Assembly (NCBI RefSeq): GCF_001422735.1
Contig: NZ_LMLZ01000001.1
Coordinates: 649,869-713,868, forward strand
Length of the DNA stretch: 64,000 nucleotides
Source: Acidovorax sp. Leaf78
GTDB lineage: Bacteria > Pseudomonadota > Gammaproteobacteria > Burkholderiales > Burkholderiaceae_C
Direction of reading: 5' to 3'
Below are positions 49,557 to 59,159 of this stretch, piece by piece. Position 1 is the stretch's first letter. Each line of letters begins with the position of its first letter. The position numbers were made by a program, and so were the translations under genes. The notes beneath the pieces are model-generated. The model searched no databases. It worked only from the letters and a program-made list of their open reading frames with translations, and was not told the DNA's origin.

Positions 49557-51371
49557 TCACGACGTGAACTGCAGCGCCGCCAGCCGGGCATACACCCCGC
49601 CTTGCGCGAGGAGCGCCGTGTGCGTGCCTTGTTCCACGATGCGCCCATGCTCCAGCACCACGATGCGGTCGGCATTCTGCACGGTGGCCAGCCGGTGGGC
49701 GATGACCAGGGTGGTGCGGCGCCCGGTGTGGCGCTGCATCGCGATGTCCAGCGCGGCCTGCACCATGCGTTCGCTTTCGGCGTCCAGGGCGCTGGTGGCC
49801 TCGTCGAGCAGCAGCAAGGGCGGGTCCTTGAGCATGGCCCGTGCAATCGCGATGCGCTGGCGCTGCCCGCCCGACAGGCGCACCCCGCGCTCGCCGAGAA
49901 ACGTGCCATAGCCCTCCGGCAGCGCCATCAGGAAGTCGTGCGCGAATGCGGCGCGCGTGGCGGCCATCACTTCCTCGTCGGTGGCGTCCGGGCGGCCGTA
50001 GCGGATGTTCTCCATGGCCGATGCGGAGAAGATCACGGCGTCCTGCGGCACGGTGCCCGTGCTGGCGCGCAGGGTGGTGAGCCGCAGGTCGCGGATGTCG
50101 ATGCCGTTCAGGCGAATGTGGCCTGCCGGGCGACCGTTCGCGCCCATGTCCACGTCGTAGAAGCGCTGCAGCAGCTGGAACACCGTCGTCTTGCCGGCAC
50201 CGCTCGAACCCACCAGCGCCACGGTTTCGCCGGGCGCCAGGCGCAGCGAGAAGTCATGCAGCGCAGGCTGGTCGGGCCGCGAGGGGTAGTGAAACTGCAC
50301 GTTGTCGAACTCCACGGCCAAGCCTTGGCCTGACAGCGGCAGGTCTTTGGGCGCAGCTGGATCAGCCACGGGGGATCGGCTCGCCAGCAGCTCCATCAGA
50401 CGTTCGGTGGCACCCGCTGCGCGCAGCAGGTCGCCATACACCTCGCCCAGCACCGCCACGGCGCCTGCCAGCAGCATGACGTACACCACCGTCTGCCCCA
50501 GGTGCCCCGCAGTCATCTGGCCCGCCAGCACAGCCTCGGTGCCGCGGTACAGGCCCCACAGCAGCAGCGCCGCGTTGGCGATGATGATGAAGGCCACCAG
50601 CAGCGCGCGTGCACGGCTGCGCGTCACGGCCACCTGGAAGGCGTTTTCGGTGGCCTGCATGAAGCGGCTGGTTTCGCGCCGCTCGGCCGTGTAGCTTTGC
50701 ACCACCGGCACGGCATTCAGCACCTCGGCCGCAATGGCGCTCGAATCCGCCACCCGGTCCTGGCTGTCGCGCGACAAGCGGCGCACGCGCCGCCCGATCC
50801 ACATGGTCGGCAGCACCACCAGCACCACGGCCACCAGCACGATCGACATGACGTACGGGTTGGTCCAGATCAGCATCGCCAGAGCGCCGATGCCCATCAC
50901 CGCGTTGCGCAGCCCCATCGACAACGATGAGCCCACCACCGTCTGCACCAGCGTGGTGTCGGCCGTCAGCCGCGACAGCACCTCGCCGGTCTGTGTGGTC
51001 TCGAAGAACTGCGGGCTTTGCTGCAGCACGTGGCCGTACACCGCGTTGCGCAGGTCGGCCGTCACCCGCTCGCCCAGCCAGCTCACCATGTAAAAGCGCG
51101 CCGCCGAGAAGACCCCCAGCGCGACGGCTACGGCGAACAGCGCCTCGAAGTGGTTGCGCAGCGCCATGGTCTGCGCGCCCTTGTCGGCGCTGACGAGGCC
51201 CGAGTCCACCAGATTGCGCAGCGCCAGCGGAAACGCCAGCGTGGCCAGCGCCGCCAGCACCAGAAACACCACCGACAAAGCGATGCGTGCGCGGTACGGA
51301 CGCAGGAAGGGAAAGAGCCCGCTGAGGGACCGGGGTGCGCCGCGCGCGGGCGTGGAGGGGAGGGTGGCCAT
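49557..51371 (-). CDS. MsbA-like ABC exporter (fused permease and ATPase)
   Basis: A 604-residue half-transporter. The N-terminal 330 residues hold six transmembrane helices with the exporter-type GEVLSRLTADTTLVQ coupling region. The ATPase follows: Walker A GSSGAGKTT near 387, signature LSGGQRQRIAIARAML, Walker B LLLLDEATSALD and the H-loop IAHRLATV. Works as a homodimer, exporting a hydrophobic substrate or lipid; the substrate is unknown. ATG 51371 (MATLPSTP) is preferred to the frame from 51449. It is not clearly co-transcribed with its neighbours. Confidence 0.92.
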   Translation of the reverse strand: MATLPSTPARGAPRSLSGLFPFLRPYRARIALSVVFLVLAALATLAFPLALRNLVDSGLVSADKGAQTMALRNHFEALFAVAVALGVFSAARFYMVSWLGERVTADLRNAVYGHVLQQSPQFFETTQTGEVLSRLTADTTLVQTVVGSSLSMGLRNAVMGIGALAMLIWTNPYVMSIVLVAVVLVVLPTMWIGRRVRRLSRDSQDRVADSSAIAAEVLNAVPVVQSYTAERRETSRFMQATENAFQVAVTRSRARALLVAFIIIANAALLLWGLYRGTEAVLAGQMTAGHLGQTVVYVMLLAGAVAVLGEVYGDLLRAAGATERLMELLASRSPVADPAAPKDLPLSGQGLAVEFDNVQFHYPSRPDQPALHDFSLRLAPGETVALVGSSGAGKTTVFQLLQRFYDVDMGANGRPAGHIRLNGIDIRDLRLTTLRASTGTVPQDAVIFSASAMENIRYGRPDATDEEVMAATRAAFAHDFLMALPEGYGTFLGERGVRLSGGQRQRIAIARAMLKDPPLLLLDEATSALDAESERMVQAALDIAMQRHTGRRTTLVIAHRLATVQNADRIVVLEHGRIVEQGTHTALLAQGGVYARLAALQFTS

Positions 51372-51876
51372 GCTCGAAGTGTAGGCGGGCGTGCCTGTCC
51401 GGCCGTGCCAGCCACAGGCGGCCCTGCACACCCGCGGGCTTCCGGCCACGCTCTGAAGTCAAGGGCGCTGCGCTGATGCAGGAGGCAGCACGGCTCTGAA
51501 ATATTCAGGGCCGCAGAGTGTGCCCAATGGTGCACCCTCTGTCTTGCCTTCATGCAGTTGTAAGCAAGCGCTGCAGGAACCGTGGCTCGCATCGCGTGCG
51601 CCAGCAAGGGTTTTCAACCGGCGACAAAGGGCCTGCAACCCGCACGTGGCAAGGCGCAGACAGGCCCAGGCAGGCGCCGCGCGATACCCGAAATGATGAC
51701 CGCCATCCTGCGCACCACGGGTCAGCGCGACCCATAGGCGTTTATACATAGGCATTAGTCCCAGTATCTACCGCAGGGTAGGCAGGCATACGATGCACGG
51801 CGACACAACGCATGCATGGGAGTCTTGCTGGCCAAGGCTTTCTTCCTCAGCCCCCTTACGGAGCGACCCTGGCGCA
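51372..51876. other. 505-bp region between the divergent ABC exporter and livG
   Basis: No gene supported. Small inverted repeats occur at 51719-51733 (GGGTC/GACCC) and 51768-51781 (CTACC/GGTAG), and a TATACAT element stands at 51743-51749 on the plus strand, 130 bp before livG. These could belong to the liv promoter, but no matching -35 box was found. Confidence 0.45.
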
Positions 51877-52647
51877 ATGAGCGACGTCATTCTTGAAACC
51901 CACAGCCTGACCAAAGAGTTCAAGGGATTCACCGCAGTCAGCGACGTGAATCTGGCCGTGCGCCGGGGCTCCATCCATGCACTCATCGGCCCCAATGGCG
52001 CAGGCAAAACCACCTGCTTCAACCTGCTGACGAAATTCCTCACACCCACGTCCGGCACCATCCAGTTCAACGGGCACGACATCACCCGCGAGCAGCCCGC
52101 GCAGATCGCGCGCCGTGGCGTGATCCGCTCGTTCCAGATCTCGGCGGTGTTCCCGCACCTCACCCTGATGGAGAACGTGCGCCTGGGACTGCAGCGCAAG
52201 CTGGGCACGTCATTCCACTTCTGGCGCAGCGAGCGCAGCCTGCACCAGCTCGATGACCGGGCCATGCAGCTGCTGGACGAAGTGGGCCTGGCCGACATGG
52301 CCGATGAAGTCACCGTGAACCTGCCCTACGGCCGCAAGCGCGCGCTTGAGATTGCCACCACCTTGGCCATGGAGCCCGAGCTCATGCTGCTGGACGAGCC
52401 CACGCAGGGCATGGGCCACGAGGACGTGGACCGCGTCACCCAGCTCATCAAGAAGGTGTCTGTGGGGCGCACCATCCTCATGGTCGAACACAACATGAAA
52501 GTCGTCTCCACCATCGCCGACCGCATCACCGTGCTGCAGCGCGGCGCGGTGCTGGCCGAAGGCCCGTATGCAGAAGTGTCCAACAACCCCCAAGTGATGG
52601 AAGCCTATATGGGAACGACTGACGGGCAACTGCAGGGGGCACACTGA
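51877..52647 (+). CDS. livG: Branched-chain amino acid-type ABC transporter, ATPase LivG
   Basis: A 256-residue cytoplasmic ATPase of a HAAT-family importer. Walker A GPNGAGKTT, the ARRGVIRSFQIS LivG stretch, a signature-like VNLPYGRKRALEIATTLA and Walker B LMLLDEPTQGMG are intact, followed by the H-loop MVEHNMKVV. ATG 51877 (MSDVILETH) is the family start. The livF ATG overlaps its TGA by one base. Confidence 0.93.
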   Translation: MSDVILETHSLTKEFKGFTAVSDVNLAVRRGSIHALIGPNGAGKTTCFNLLTKFLTPTSGTIQFNGHDITREQPAQIARRGVIRSFQISAVFPHLTLMENVRLGLQRKLGTSFHFWRSERSLHQLDDRAMQLLDEVGLADMADEVTVNLPYGRKRALEIATTLAMEPELMLLDEPTQGMGHEDVDRVTQLIKKVSVGRTILMVEHNMKVVSTIADRITVLQRGAVLAEGPYAEVSNNPQVMEAYMGTTDGQLQGAH

Positions 52648-53360
52648 TGGCCGGCACTCCCGCACTCGAAATCAAAGGCCTCGAAGCCTGGTACGGCGAG
52701 TCGCACGTGCTGCATGGCGTGGACATCGTCGTGCAGCCCGGTGAAGTCGTCACGCTGCTGGGCCGCAACGGCGCCGGCCGCACGACCACCATGCGCGCCA
52801 TCATGGGCTTGACCGGTGCACGCAAGGGCTCGGTCAAGATCAACGGCGTGGAGACCGTGAACATGCCCACGCACCGCATCGCCCACCTGGGCGTGGGGTA
52901 CTGCCCCGAAGAGCGCGGCATTTTCTCCAGCCTGTCGTGCGAAGAAAACCTGCTGCTGCCGCCAGCGCTCAAGACCGGCACGCCCGGCATGTCGGTGCAA
53001 GAGATCTACGCCATGTTCCCCAACCTGGCCGAGCGCAAGAACAGCCAGGGCACGCGCCTGTCGGGTGGCGAGCAGCAGATGCTGGCCGTGGCCCGCATCC
53101 TGCGCACCGGTGCCAATCTGCTGCTGCTCGACGAGATCTCCGAGGGCCTGGCCCCGGTCATCGTGCAGGCGCTGGCCCGCATGATCACCATGCTGCGCGA
53201 GAAGGGCTACACGGTGGTCATGGTGGAGCAGAACTTCCGCTTTGCGGCGCCGCTGGCCGACCGTTTCTATGTGATGGAGCACGGCCGCATCGTCGAGAAA
53301 TTCGGCGCGTCCGAACTGGCGGAGAAGATGCCCGTACTCACTGAACTGCTGGGTGTCTGA
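52647..53360 (+). CDS. livF: Branched-chain amino acid-type ABC transporter, ATPase LivF
   Basis: A 237-residue cytoplasmic ATPase. The LivF features are present: signature LSGGEQQMLAVARIL, Walker B LLLLDEISEGLAP, H-loop MVEQNF. The Walker A motif reads GRNGAGRTT: the invariant catalytic lysine is replaced by arginine at residue 45 (CGC at 52779-52781). This would normally weaken ATP hydrolysis, but the partner LivG has a normal site, so the pair could work with one active ATP site. Confidence 0.93.
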   Translation: MAGTPALEIKGLEAWYGESHVLHGVDIVVQPGEVVTLLGRNGAGRTTTMRAIMGLTGARKGSVKINGVETVNMPTHRIAHLGVGYCPEERGIFSSLSCEENLLLPPALKTGTPGMSVQEIYAMFPNLAERKNSQGTRLSGGEQQMLAVARILRTGANLLLLDEISEGLAPVIVQALARMITMLREKGYTVVMVEQNFRFAAPLADRFYVMEHGRIVEKFGASELAEKMPVLTELLGV

Positions 53361-53425
53361 CCACAGGTCCGCCAGCGATCCCCATTTTCTTTTCTTCAAC
53401 CAACCACACCCACAGGAGACAATCC

Positions 53426-54625
53426 ATGAAGAAGAACCAACTCACCGCGCTGGCATTGGTGCTGGCCGCAGCGGGCCTGGCCACCTCGGCCGCGCACGCG
53501 CAGGACAAGGTCAAGATCGGCTTCATCACCGACATGTCCAGCCTGTATTCCGACGTGGAAGGCAAGAACGGTGCATTGGCCATCCAGATGGCCATCGACG
53601 ATTTCGGCGGCAAGGTGTTGGGTCTGCCGATCGAACTCATCTCTGCCGACCACCAGAACAAGGCGGACATTGCCGCGTCGAAAGCGCGCGAATGGGTGGA
53701 CACCCAAGGCGTCACCATGCTGTTCGGCGGCACGAACTCCGGCACGGCGCTGGCGATTGCCAAGGTGGCAGAAGAGAAGAAGCGCGTGTATTTCAACAAC
53801 GGCGCCGGCAGCTCCGCACTGACCAACGAGCAGTGCAGCCCCTACACCGTGCACTACGCGTACGACACGGTCGCGCTGGCCAAGGGCACGGGCTCTGCCA
53901 TCGTCGATGCGGGCGGCAAGAGCTGGTACTTCCTGACCGCAGACTACGCCTTCGGCCATGCGCTGGAGGCGGATACGACCACGGTGGTCAAGGCCAAGGG
54001 CGGCAACGTGGTGGGTGCGGTGCGGCACCCGCTCAATGCATCGGACTTCTCGTCGTTCCTGCTGCAGGCACAGAACTCCAAAGCGCAGATTCTCGGTTTG
54101 GCAAACGCCGGCGGTGACACCATCAACGCCATCAAGGCCGCCAAGGAGTTTGGCATCGGCAAGAACATGAAACTGGCGGGGCTGCTGATTTTCATCAGCG
54201 ACATCCACAGCATGGGCCTGCGCAATACCGAGGGCCTGCAGTTCACCACCAGCTGGTACTGGGACCTGAACGATGACACCCGCAAGTTTGCCGCCAAGTA
54301 CTTTGAAAAGACCAAGCGCATGCCCGGTGAAGTGCAGGCCGCGGACTACTCTGCCACGACGACGTACCTGAAGGCCGTGGCCGCTGCGAAGTCCACCGAC
54401 GCCGACAAGGTGATGGCCGAGCTCAAGAAGATGAAGATCGACGACTTCTTCGCCAAGGGACAGATTCGAGCCGACGGCCGTTATGTGCACGACATGTACC
54501 TGATGCAAGTCAAGAAGCCCGCCGAGTCCACCAAGCCCTGGGACTACTACAAGCTCGTCAAGAAGCTGCCGGGCGACCAAGTCTTCACGACCAAAGCGGA
54601 AACGAAGTGCGCGCTCTGGAAGTAA
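53426..54625 (+). CDS. livK: Periplasmic substrate-binding protein of the liv-type ABC transporter
   Basis: A 399-residue type I periplasmic binding protein. Signal peptide 1-25 (cleavage about AHA^QDK). The FITDMSSLYSDVEGKNG and ELISADHQNKADIAASKAREWVD segments are typical of HAAT-family binders. The family takes branched-chain amino acids, but similar proteins bind urea, amides or aromatic acids, so the substrate is open. AGGAGA precedes the ATG. It lies between the ATPase and permease genes. Confidence 0.9.
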   Translation: MKKNQLTALALVLAAAGLATSAAHAQDKVKIGFITDMSSLYSDVEGKNGALAIQMAIDDFGGKVLGLPIELISADHQNKADIAASKAREWVDTQGVTMLFGGTNSGTALAIAKVAEEKKRVYFNNGAGSSALTNEQCSPYTVHYAYDTVALAKGTGSAIVDAGGKSWYFLTADYAFGHALEADTTTVVKAKGGNVVGAVRHPLNASDFSSFLLQAQNSKAQILGLANAGGDTINAIKAAKEFGIGKNMKLAGLLIFISDIHSMGLRNTEGLQFTTSWYWDLNDDTRKFAAKYFEKTKRMPGEVQAADYSATTTYLKAVAAAKSTDADKVMAELKKMKIDDFFAKGQIRADGRYVHDMYLMQVKKPAESTKPWDYYKLVKKLPGDQVFTTKAETKCALWK

Positions 54626-54642
54626 ACGCCTGACACGGCGTC

Positions 54643-54678
54643 AGCAAGCCCGGGTGCCATTGCGGCACTCGGCTTGCT
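54643..54678 (+). other. Hairpin between livK and livH
   Basis: Long stem AGCAAGCC/GGCTTGCT (54643-54650 with 54671-54678) extended by GGGTGCC/GGCACTC with one GU pair. A second small hairpin (CTGAC/GTCAG) lies at 54630-54644. There is no T-run. Such intercistronic hairpins often protect the binding-protein mRNA and lower expression of the permeases. Confidence 0.6.
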
Positions 54679-54751
54679 GCGGCGGCCTTGCAGGGCTGCC
54701 AGACCACTCCGCTGTCTGCTCTGAACCTCTCTGAACCTGCCGTTGCCTCCC

Positions 54752-55636
54752 ATGGAATTCTTTGGTGTCTCATTGCCCGGCCTGTTGAGCCAGCTTCTCC
54801 TGGGGCTGGTCAACGGTTCGTTCTACGCAATTCTCAGCCTGGGGCTGGCCGTCATCTTCGGCCTGCTCAACGTCATCAACTTCGCGCACGGCGCGTTGTT
54901 CATGACCGGCGCCCTGTTCACCTGGATGGCGATGAACTATTTCGGCATCAACTACTGGTGGATGCTGGTGTTGGCGCCGCTGATGGTGGGGCTGCTGGGG
55001 GTTCTGATCGAGCGGCTGCTGCTGCGCTGGATCTACAAGCTCGACCACCTGTACGGCCTATTGCTCACGCTGGGCCTGACGCTGCTGATCGAAGGGGTTT
55101 TCCGGTCGATCTATGGTGTGTCCGGCCTGGGTTACGACACGCCAGAGTTGCTGGAAGGCGCGACCAACCTCGGCTTCATGATCATGCCCAACTACCGCGC
55201 CTGGGTCGTGGTGGCATCGGTGGTTGTGTGCCTGGCTACCTGGTACGTGATCGAAAAGACCAAGCTCGGCGCCTATCTGCGCGCCGGTACCGAAAACCCC
55301 CGTCTGGTGGAGGCCTTCGGCATCAACGTGCCGGTGATGGTGACGCTGACGTACGCCTTCGGTGCCGCGCTGGCCGCGTTTGCCGGCGTGCTGGCCGCGC
55401 CGGTCTACCAGGTCACGCCGCTCATGGGGCAGAACCTCATCATCGTGGTGTTCGCGGTGGTGGTGATCGGCGGCATGGGCTCCATCATGGGCTCCATCCT
55501 CACGGGGCTGGGCCTGGGCGTCATCGAAGGCTTCACCAAGGTGTTCTACCCCGAAGCGTCGTCCACCGTGGTGTTCGTCATCATGGTCATAGTTCTCCTC
55601 ATCCGCCCCGCCGGCCTGTTCGGCAAAGAAAAGTAA
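54752..55636 (+). CDS. livH: Branched-chain amino acid-type ABC transporter, permease LivH
   Basis: A 294-residue inner-membrane permease with about eight hydrophobic helices. GLVNGSFYAILSLGLAVIFGLLNVINFAHGALFMTGAL is the LivH N terminus; the coupling EAFGINVPV loop precedes the last helices. ATG 54752 is used; a TTG at 54743 would add three residues. Confidence 0.93.
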   Translation: MEFFGVSLPGLLSQLLLGLVNGSFYAILSLGLAVIFGLLNVINFAHGALFMTGALFTWMAMNYFGINYWWMLVLAPLMVGLLGVLIERLLLRWIYKLDHLYGLLLTLGLTLLIEGVFRSIYGVSGLGYDTPELLEGATNLGFMIMPNYRAWVVVASVVVCLATWYVIEKTKLGAYLRAGTENPRLVEAFGINVPVMVTLTYAFGAALAAFAGVLAAPVYQVTPLMGQNLIIVVFAVVVIGGMGSIMGSILTGLGLGVIEGFTKVFYPEASSTVVFVIMVIVLLIRPAGLFGKEK

Positions 55637-55651
55637 GCAGGGGCCGCACGC

Positions 55652-56653
55652 ATGAACCTCAAGAACATCGCCCCCATCGGTTACGGCCTGCTGCTGCTGG
55701 GCCTGGTTGCCGCGCCGTTTCTGGGCGCCTATCCCGTCTTCGTGATGAAGCTCATGTGCTTTGCATTGTTTGCTTCGGCCTTCAATCTGCTGCTGGGCTT
55801 CACCGGCCTGCTGTCCTTCGGCCACGCGGCCTTCCTGGGCGGTGCAGCCTATGTGGCCGGGCACGCCATCAAGGTCTGGGGCCTCACCCCTGAGGTGGGC
55901 CTGCTGCTGGGCACCGCGGGTGGCGCGCTGCTGGGCCTGCTGTTCGGCTGGCTGGCCATCCGCCGCCAGGGCATCTACTTTTCGATGATCACGCTGGCGC
56001 TGGCGCAGATGCTGTTCTTCGCCTGCCTACAAGCGCCCTTCACCGGCGGCGAAGACGGCCTGCAGGGCGTGCCGCGCGGCAAGCTGTTCGGCCTGATCAG
56101 CCTGCAGAGCGATCTGGTCATGTACTACGTGGCCCTGGTGATCGTGGTGCTGGCGTTCCTCGTCATCGTGCGCACCATCCACTCGCCGTTCGGCCAGGTG
56201 CTCAAGGGCATCAAGGAGAACGAGCCGCGCGCCATCTCGCTGGGCTACGACACGCACCGCTTCAAGCTGCTGGCCTTCGTGCTGTCGGCCGCACTGGCCG
56301 GCCTGGCGGGCTCGCTCAAGACCCTGGTGCTGGGCTTTGCCACGCTGTCCGACGTGCACTGGACGGCCTCGGGCCAGGTCATCCTGATGACGCTGGTGGG
56401 CGGCCTGGGCACGCTGTCGGGTCCGCTGATCGGCTCGGCCGTGGTGGTGCTGCTGGAAAACAAGATCGGCGAATTCGGCAATCTGCTCGCCGCCCTGACC
56501 AGCGTGGAATGGTTCAAGACGCTGGGTGAGTCCGTCACCATGGTCACGGGCCTGATCTTCGTGATCTGCGTGCTGGCTTTTCGCCGCGGCATCATGGGCG
56601 AGATCATCGCGTGGATGGACCGGCGGCGCGGGGGCGGTGCGCCCCGGCACTGA
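55652..56653 (+). CDS. livM: Branched-chain amino acid-type ABC transporter, permease LivM
   Basis: A 333-residue inner-membrane permease. NLLLGFTGLLSFGHAAFLGGAAY is the LivM helix, and RTIHSPFGQVLKGIKENEPRAISLGYD the coupling loop. The C terminus is basic (WMDRRRGGGAPRH). Last gene of the liv cluster, 16 bp after livH. Confidence 0.93.
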   Translation: MNLKNIAPIGYGLLLLGLVAAPFLGAYPVFVMKLMCFALFASAFNLLLGFTGLLSFGHAAFLGGAAYVAGHAIKVWGLTPEVGLLLGTAGGALLGLLFGWLAIRRQGIYFSMITLALAQMLFFACLQAPFTGGEDGLQGVPRGKLFGLISLQSDLVMYYVALVIVVLAFLVIVRTIHSPFGQVLKGIKENEPRAISLGYDTHRFKLLAFVLSAALAGLAGSLKTLVLGFATLSDVHWTASGQVILMTLVGGLGTLSGPLIGSAVVVLLENKIGEFGNLLAALTSVEWFKTLGESVTMVTGLIFVICVLAFRRGIMGEIIAWMDRRRGGGAPRH

Positions 56654-56718
56654 CGGCACAGGGTTTTTGTCGGCCGATGAAATCCTCAGCCGCTGCCACC
56701 TGGGAACGCCCACACGTT

Positions 56719-57855
56719 CTAAAGGCGCAGCGGTTTTCCGTATCCGGTGAGCTCCAGGTAGCCGCGCCCCACGGGCTCGCCCGCTGCGTTCAACAGATCG
56801 CACAGGCCCTCCCAGTAAATAGCGCCGGTCGAGCCGCTGCTGTCGAGCTCCTGGTTGTCCAGCAGTGCCTGCACCTGGTAGGTGCCCACAGGCGTCTGCA
56901 CGCGCCACTGCACCGGGTAGCGCACGCCGCTGGCAGGGCTGGTCCACCAGCGTTCAGGCGTGAAGGTCACGGTATCGGCGTTGAAGACCTGCACGGCGCC
57001 GCCTGGCACGCGCAGCGAACCGCCGGCCCACACGGCGGAGCCGTCCGCACGGCGCAGGCGGAACGCGGTCAGCGCACCGCCGTCCTGCAGGTTCATGCCG
57101 ATCCAGTCCCACCCCACCACGTCGGGGTGCATCAGCGTCTCGCTCCATTCGTGGTCCATCCAGGCGCGGCCCGTACCGCTGGCAACGGCCATGCGCTCGG
57201 CACCCACCGTGATGGAGCCGCTGACCGCCAGCTGCGGCTGGCTGTAGTAGTAGCTGGCCTGCCCGGCATCGGGCCCCTTGCGCGACAGCCCCTGCTGGCC
57301 CTGCAGCAGCAAGGGCTGGGTGCTGTCGAGCTCCAGCTGCAGCCGAAAAGCGCTGGCTTCGATGCGGGCGGTGTAGCGACTGTCGGCACCGGGAGTTTGC
57401 CCATTGGCGTACAGGTCGCTGCGCACCAGCGACCAGTCCTGCAGCCGGATGTCGGTGTCGGTCTCGCTCGCACGGGCCACGCCAAAACCGGCGCGGGCGA
57501 TGCGCTGGTCGTGCATCAGCTTCCCGCCGCGCAAATCTGTCACCGCCGCATGGGCAAACAGCAGTTGCTTGGCCGCGAATGCCGATTGCAGGCCCTGCGT
57601 CACGTCCACGCGCGACCGGAAGAACGTCACCTGAAACCCCCACGGCTGACCCGCCGCCTGCACGTGGCCGGTGATGTACCACCACTCGGTGCGCAGCTCT
57701 GGGTGGCTGCCATGGTCGCGTGGAAAGCTCAGCGCCCGGGCGGACAGGGCCTGCGCCGCCCTCGGCCACAGCAGCAGCCCCTGGCCCAGAGCGCCCAGTC
57801 CTGCGGCTTGCAGGCTGGACGCCAGCATCCAATGGCGGCGCGCGGGGCTGTGCAT
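56719..57855 (-). CDS. Secreted CrtC/AttH-like lipocalin-fold protein
   Basis: A 378-residue protein with an N-terminal signal region (ending ...RAAQALSA). The core carries the AttH/CrtC-like hallmarks TEWWYITGHVQ, GFQVTFFRSR, GRAWMDHEWS and GWDWIGMNLQDGGALTAFRLR; this family (formerly carotenoid 1,2-hydratase-like secreted hydrolase) is often found with lipoprotein-type ABC exporters. Here the neighbours are a liv transporter and a PLP enzyme. Function unknown; a role in handling a hydrophobic ligand is inference. It ends 65 bp after livM's convergent stop. Confidence 0.82.
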   Translation of the reverse strand: MHSPARRHWMLASSLQAAGLGALGQGLLLWPRAAQALSARALSFPRDHGSHPELRTEWWYITGHVQAAGQPWGFQVTFFRSRVDVTQGLQSAFAAKQLLFAHAAVTDLRGGKLMHDQRIARAGFGVARASETDTDIRLQDWSLVRSDLYANGQTPGADSRYTARIEASAFRLQLELDSTQPLLLQGQQGLSRKGPDAGQASYYYSQPQLAVSGSITVGAERMAVASGTGRAWMDHEWSETLMHPDVVGWDWIGMNLQDGGALTAFRLRRADGSAVWAGGSLRVPGGAVQVFNADTVTFTPERWWTSPASGVRYPVQWRVQTPVGTYQVQALLDNQELDSSGSTGAIYWEGLCDLLNAAGEPVGRGYLELTGYGKPLRL

Positions 57856-57892
57856 GGCGGGTGTTGGGGCTGAGTCGGCGATGGAGGTGATG

Positions 57893-58981
57893 TCAGCCGA
57901 TCAGTGCATCCACTTTCTGCTGCGCACCGGAGCAGTCGCCGAAGGTGCGGTCCACCCAGTCGGTGTCGAAATACGTGGGCAGATAACGCTCGCCGGCATC
58001 GCACAGCAGCGACAGAATCGAGCCGCGCTCACCCCGCTCGCGCATTTCGCCCGCCAATGTGAGCATGGCCACGAAGTTGGTGCCGGTGGACGGACCCACG
58101 CGCCGCCCCAGCAATTGGGACAGCGCCCGCATGGCCGCGACAGACTCGCAGTCCGCCACGTCGATCATGCGGTCCACCAGCGTGCGAATGAAGCTGGGCT
58201 CCACGCGCGGGCGGCCAATGCCTTCGATGCGCGAGCCTGGCGCCGTCAGCGTTGCGTCGCCCGTGCGGTGGTAAGCACTGAACACCGAGCCCGCCGGGTC
58301 GGCCACGCAGACCTCGGTGGCGTGGCGCTGGTAGCGCACATAGCGGCCGATGGTGGCGCTGGTGCCGCCGGTGCCCGCACCTACCACGATCCAGCGCGGC
58401 ACGGGATGGGGCTCACGCGCCATCTGCGTGAACATGCTCTCGGCAATGTTGTTGTTGCCGCGCCAGTCCGTGGCCCGCTCGGCATAGGTGAACTGGTCCA
58501 TGTAATGACCGCCGGTCTCGGCGGCGATGGACCGGGCGGCCTCGTACACCTCGCCCGCACGGTCCACGAAGTGGCATCGACCGCCATGGAATTCGATCTG
58601 CGCGATTTTCTCTGGCGATGTACTGCGAGGCATCACCGCCACGAAGGGCAGGCCTAACAACCGCGCAAAGTAGGCCTCGCTCACGGCAGTGGAGCCGCTG
58701 GATGACTCCACCACCGTCGAGCCTTCGTGGATCCAGCCATTGCACAGCGCATACAGGAACAACGACCGCGCCAGCCGGTGCTTGAGGCTGCCCGTGGGGT
58801 GCGTGGATTCGTCCTTGAGGTACAGGTCAATGCCGTGTGCCGTGAAGGCAGGCAGCCGCAGGGGGATCAGGTGGGTGTCGGCACTGCGCTGGTAGTCGGC
58901 TTCGATGCGGGCGATGGCGGAGTGGAGCCAGTTGTAAGGCGAGGAGGCCGCCTGGGCTAACGATGATGTCGAGATGTGCAT
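57893..58981 (-). CDS. PLP-dependent cysteine synthase-family enzyme
   Basis: A 362-residue fold-type II PLP enzyme. The cofactor lysine is in [10 protein letters not shown] (Lys67); the SSSGSTA substrate loop (93-99) and the [12 protein letters not shown] phosphate-binding loop are present. The protein resembles the cysteine synthase-family branch seen in Burkholderiales. Its real substrate could be O-acetylserine or another amino acid. ATG 58981 (MHISTSSL) is chosen because the frame from 59290 adds 103 residues with no family match. Directly upstream of, and co-directional with, the AttH-like gene (37 bp). Confidence 0.85.
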   Translation of the reverse strand: MHISTSSLAQAASSPYNWLHSAIARIEADYQRSADTHLIPLRLPAFTAHGIDLYLKDESTHPTGSLKHRLARSLFLYALCNGWIHEGSTVVESSSGSTAVSEAYFARLLGLPFVAVMPRSTSPEKIAQIEFHGGRCHFVDRAGEVYEAARSIAAETGGHYMDQFTYAERATDWRGNNNIAESMFTQMAREPHPVPRWIVVGAGTGGTSATIGRYVRYQRHATEVCVADPAGSVFSAYHRTGDATLTAPGSRIEGIGRPRVEPSFIRTLVDRMIDVADCESVAAMRALSQLLGRRVGPSTGTNFVAMLTLAGEMRERGERGSILSLLCDAGERYLPTYFDTDWVDRTFGDCSGAQQKVDALIG

Positions 58982-59159
58982 CGCATGATTGTCGCAGCGG
59001 GCACTCGATGACGACACAACGCTGAAGTGGCCTGTGCATGTTGGACATTGTGCAAACCTTGTCAAAGGCGGCTCATTTGCACCTATTCCGAAATAATGGA
59101 AGAACTGGCGCGCGGCACGCCGTCGAGGGTATTTAGTTATTTCAGCTCTATCCCACTGA

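Noticed and set aside
53426..54625. Assigning the liv cluster firmly to branched-chain amino acids
   Set aside because: The binding protein's family also takes amides, urea and aromatic acids; the substrate cannot be read from sequence.
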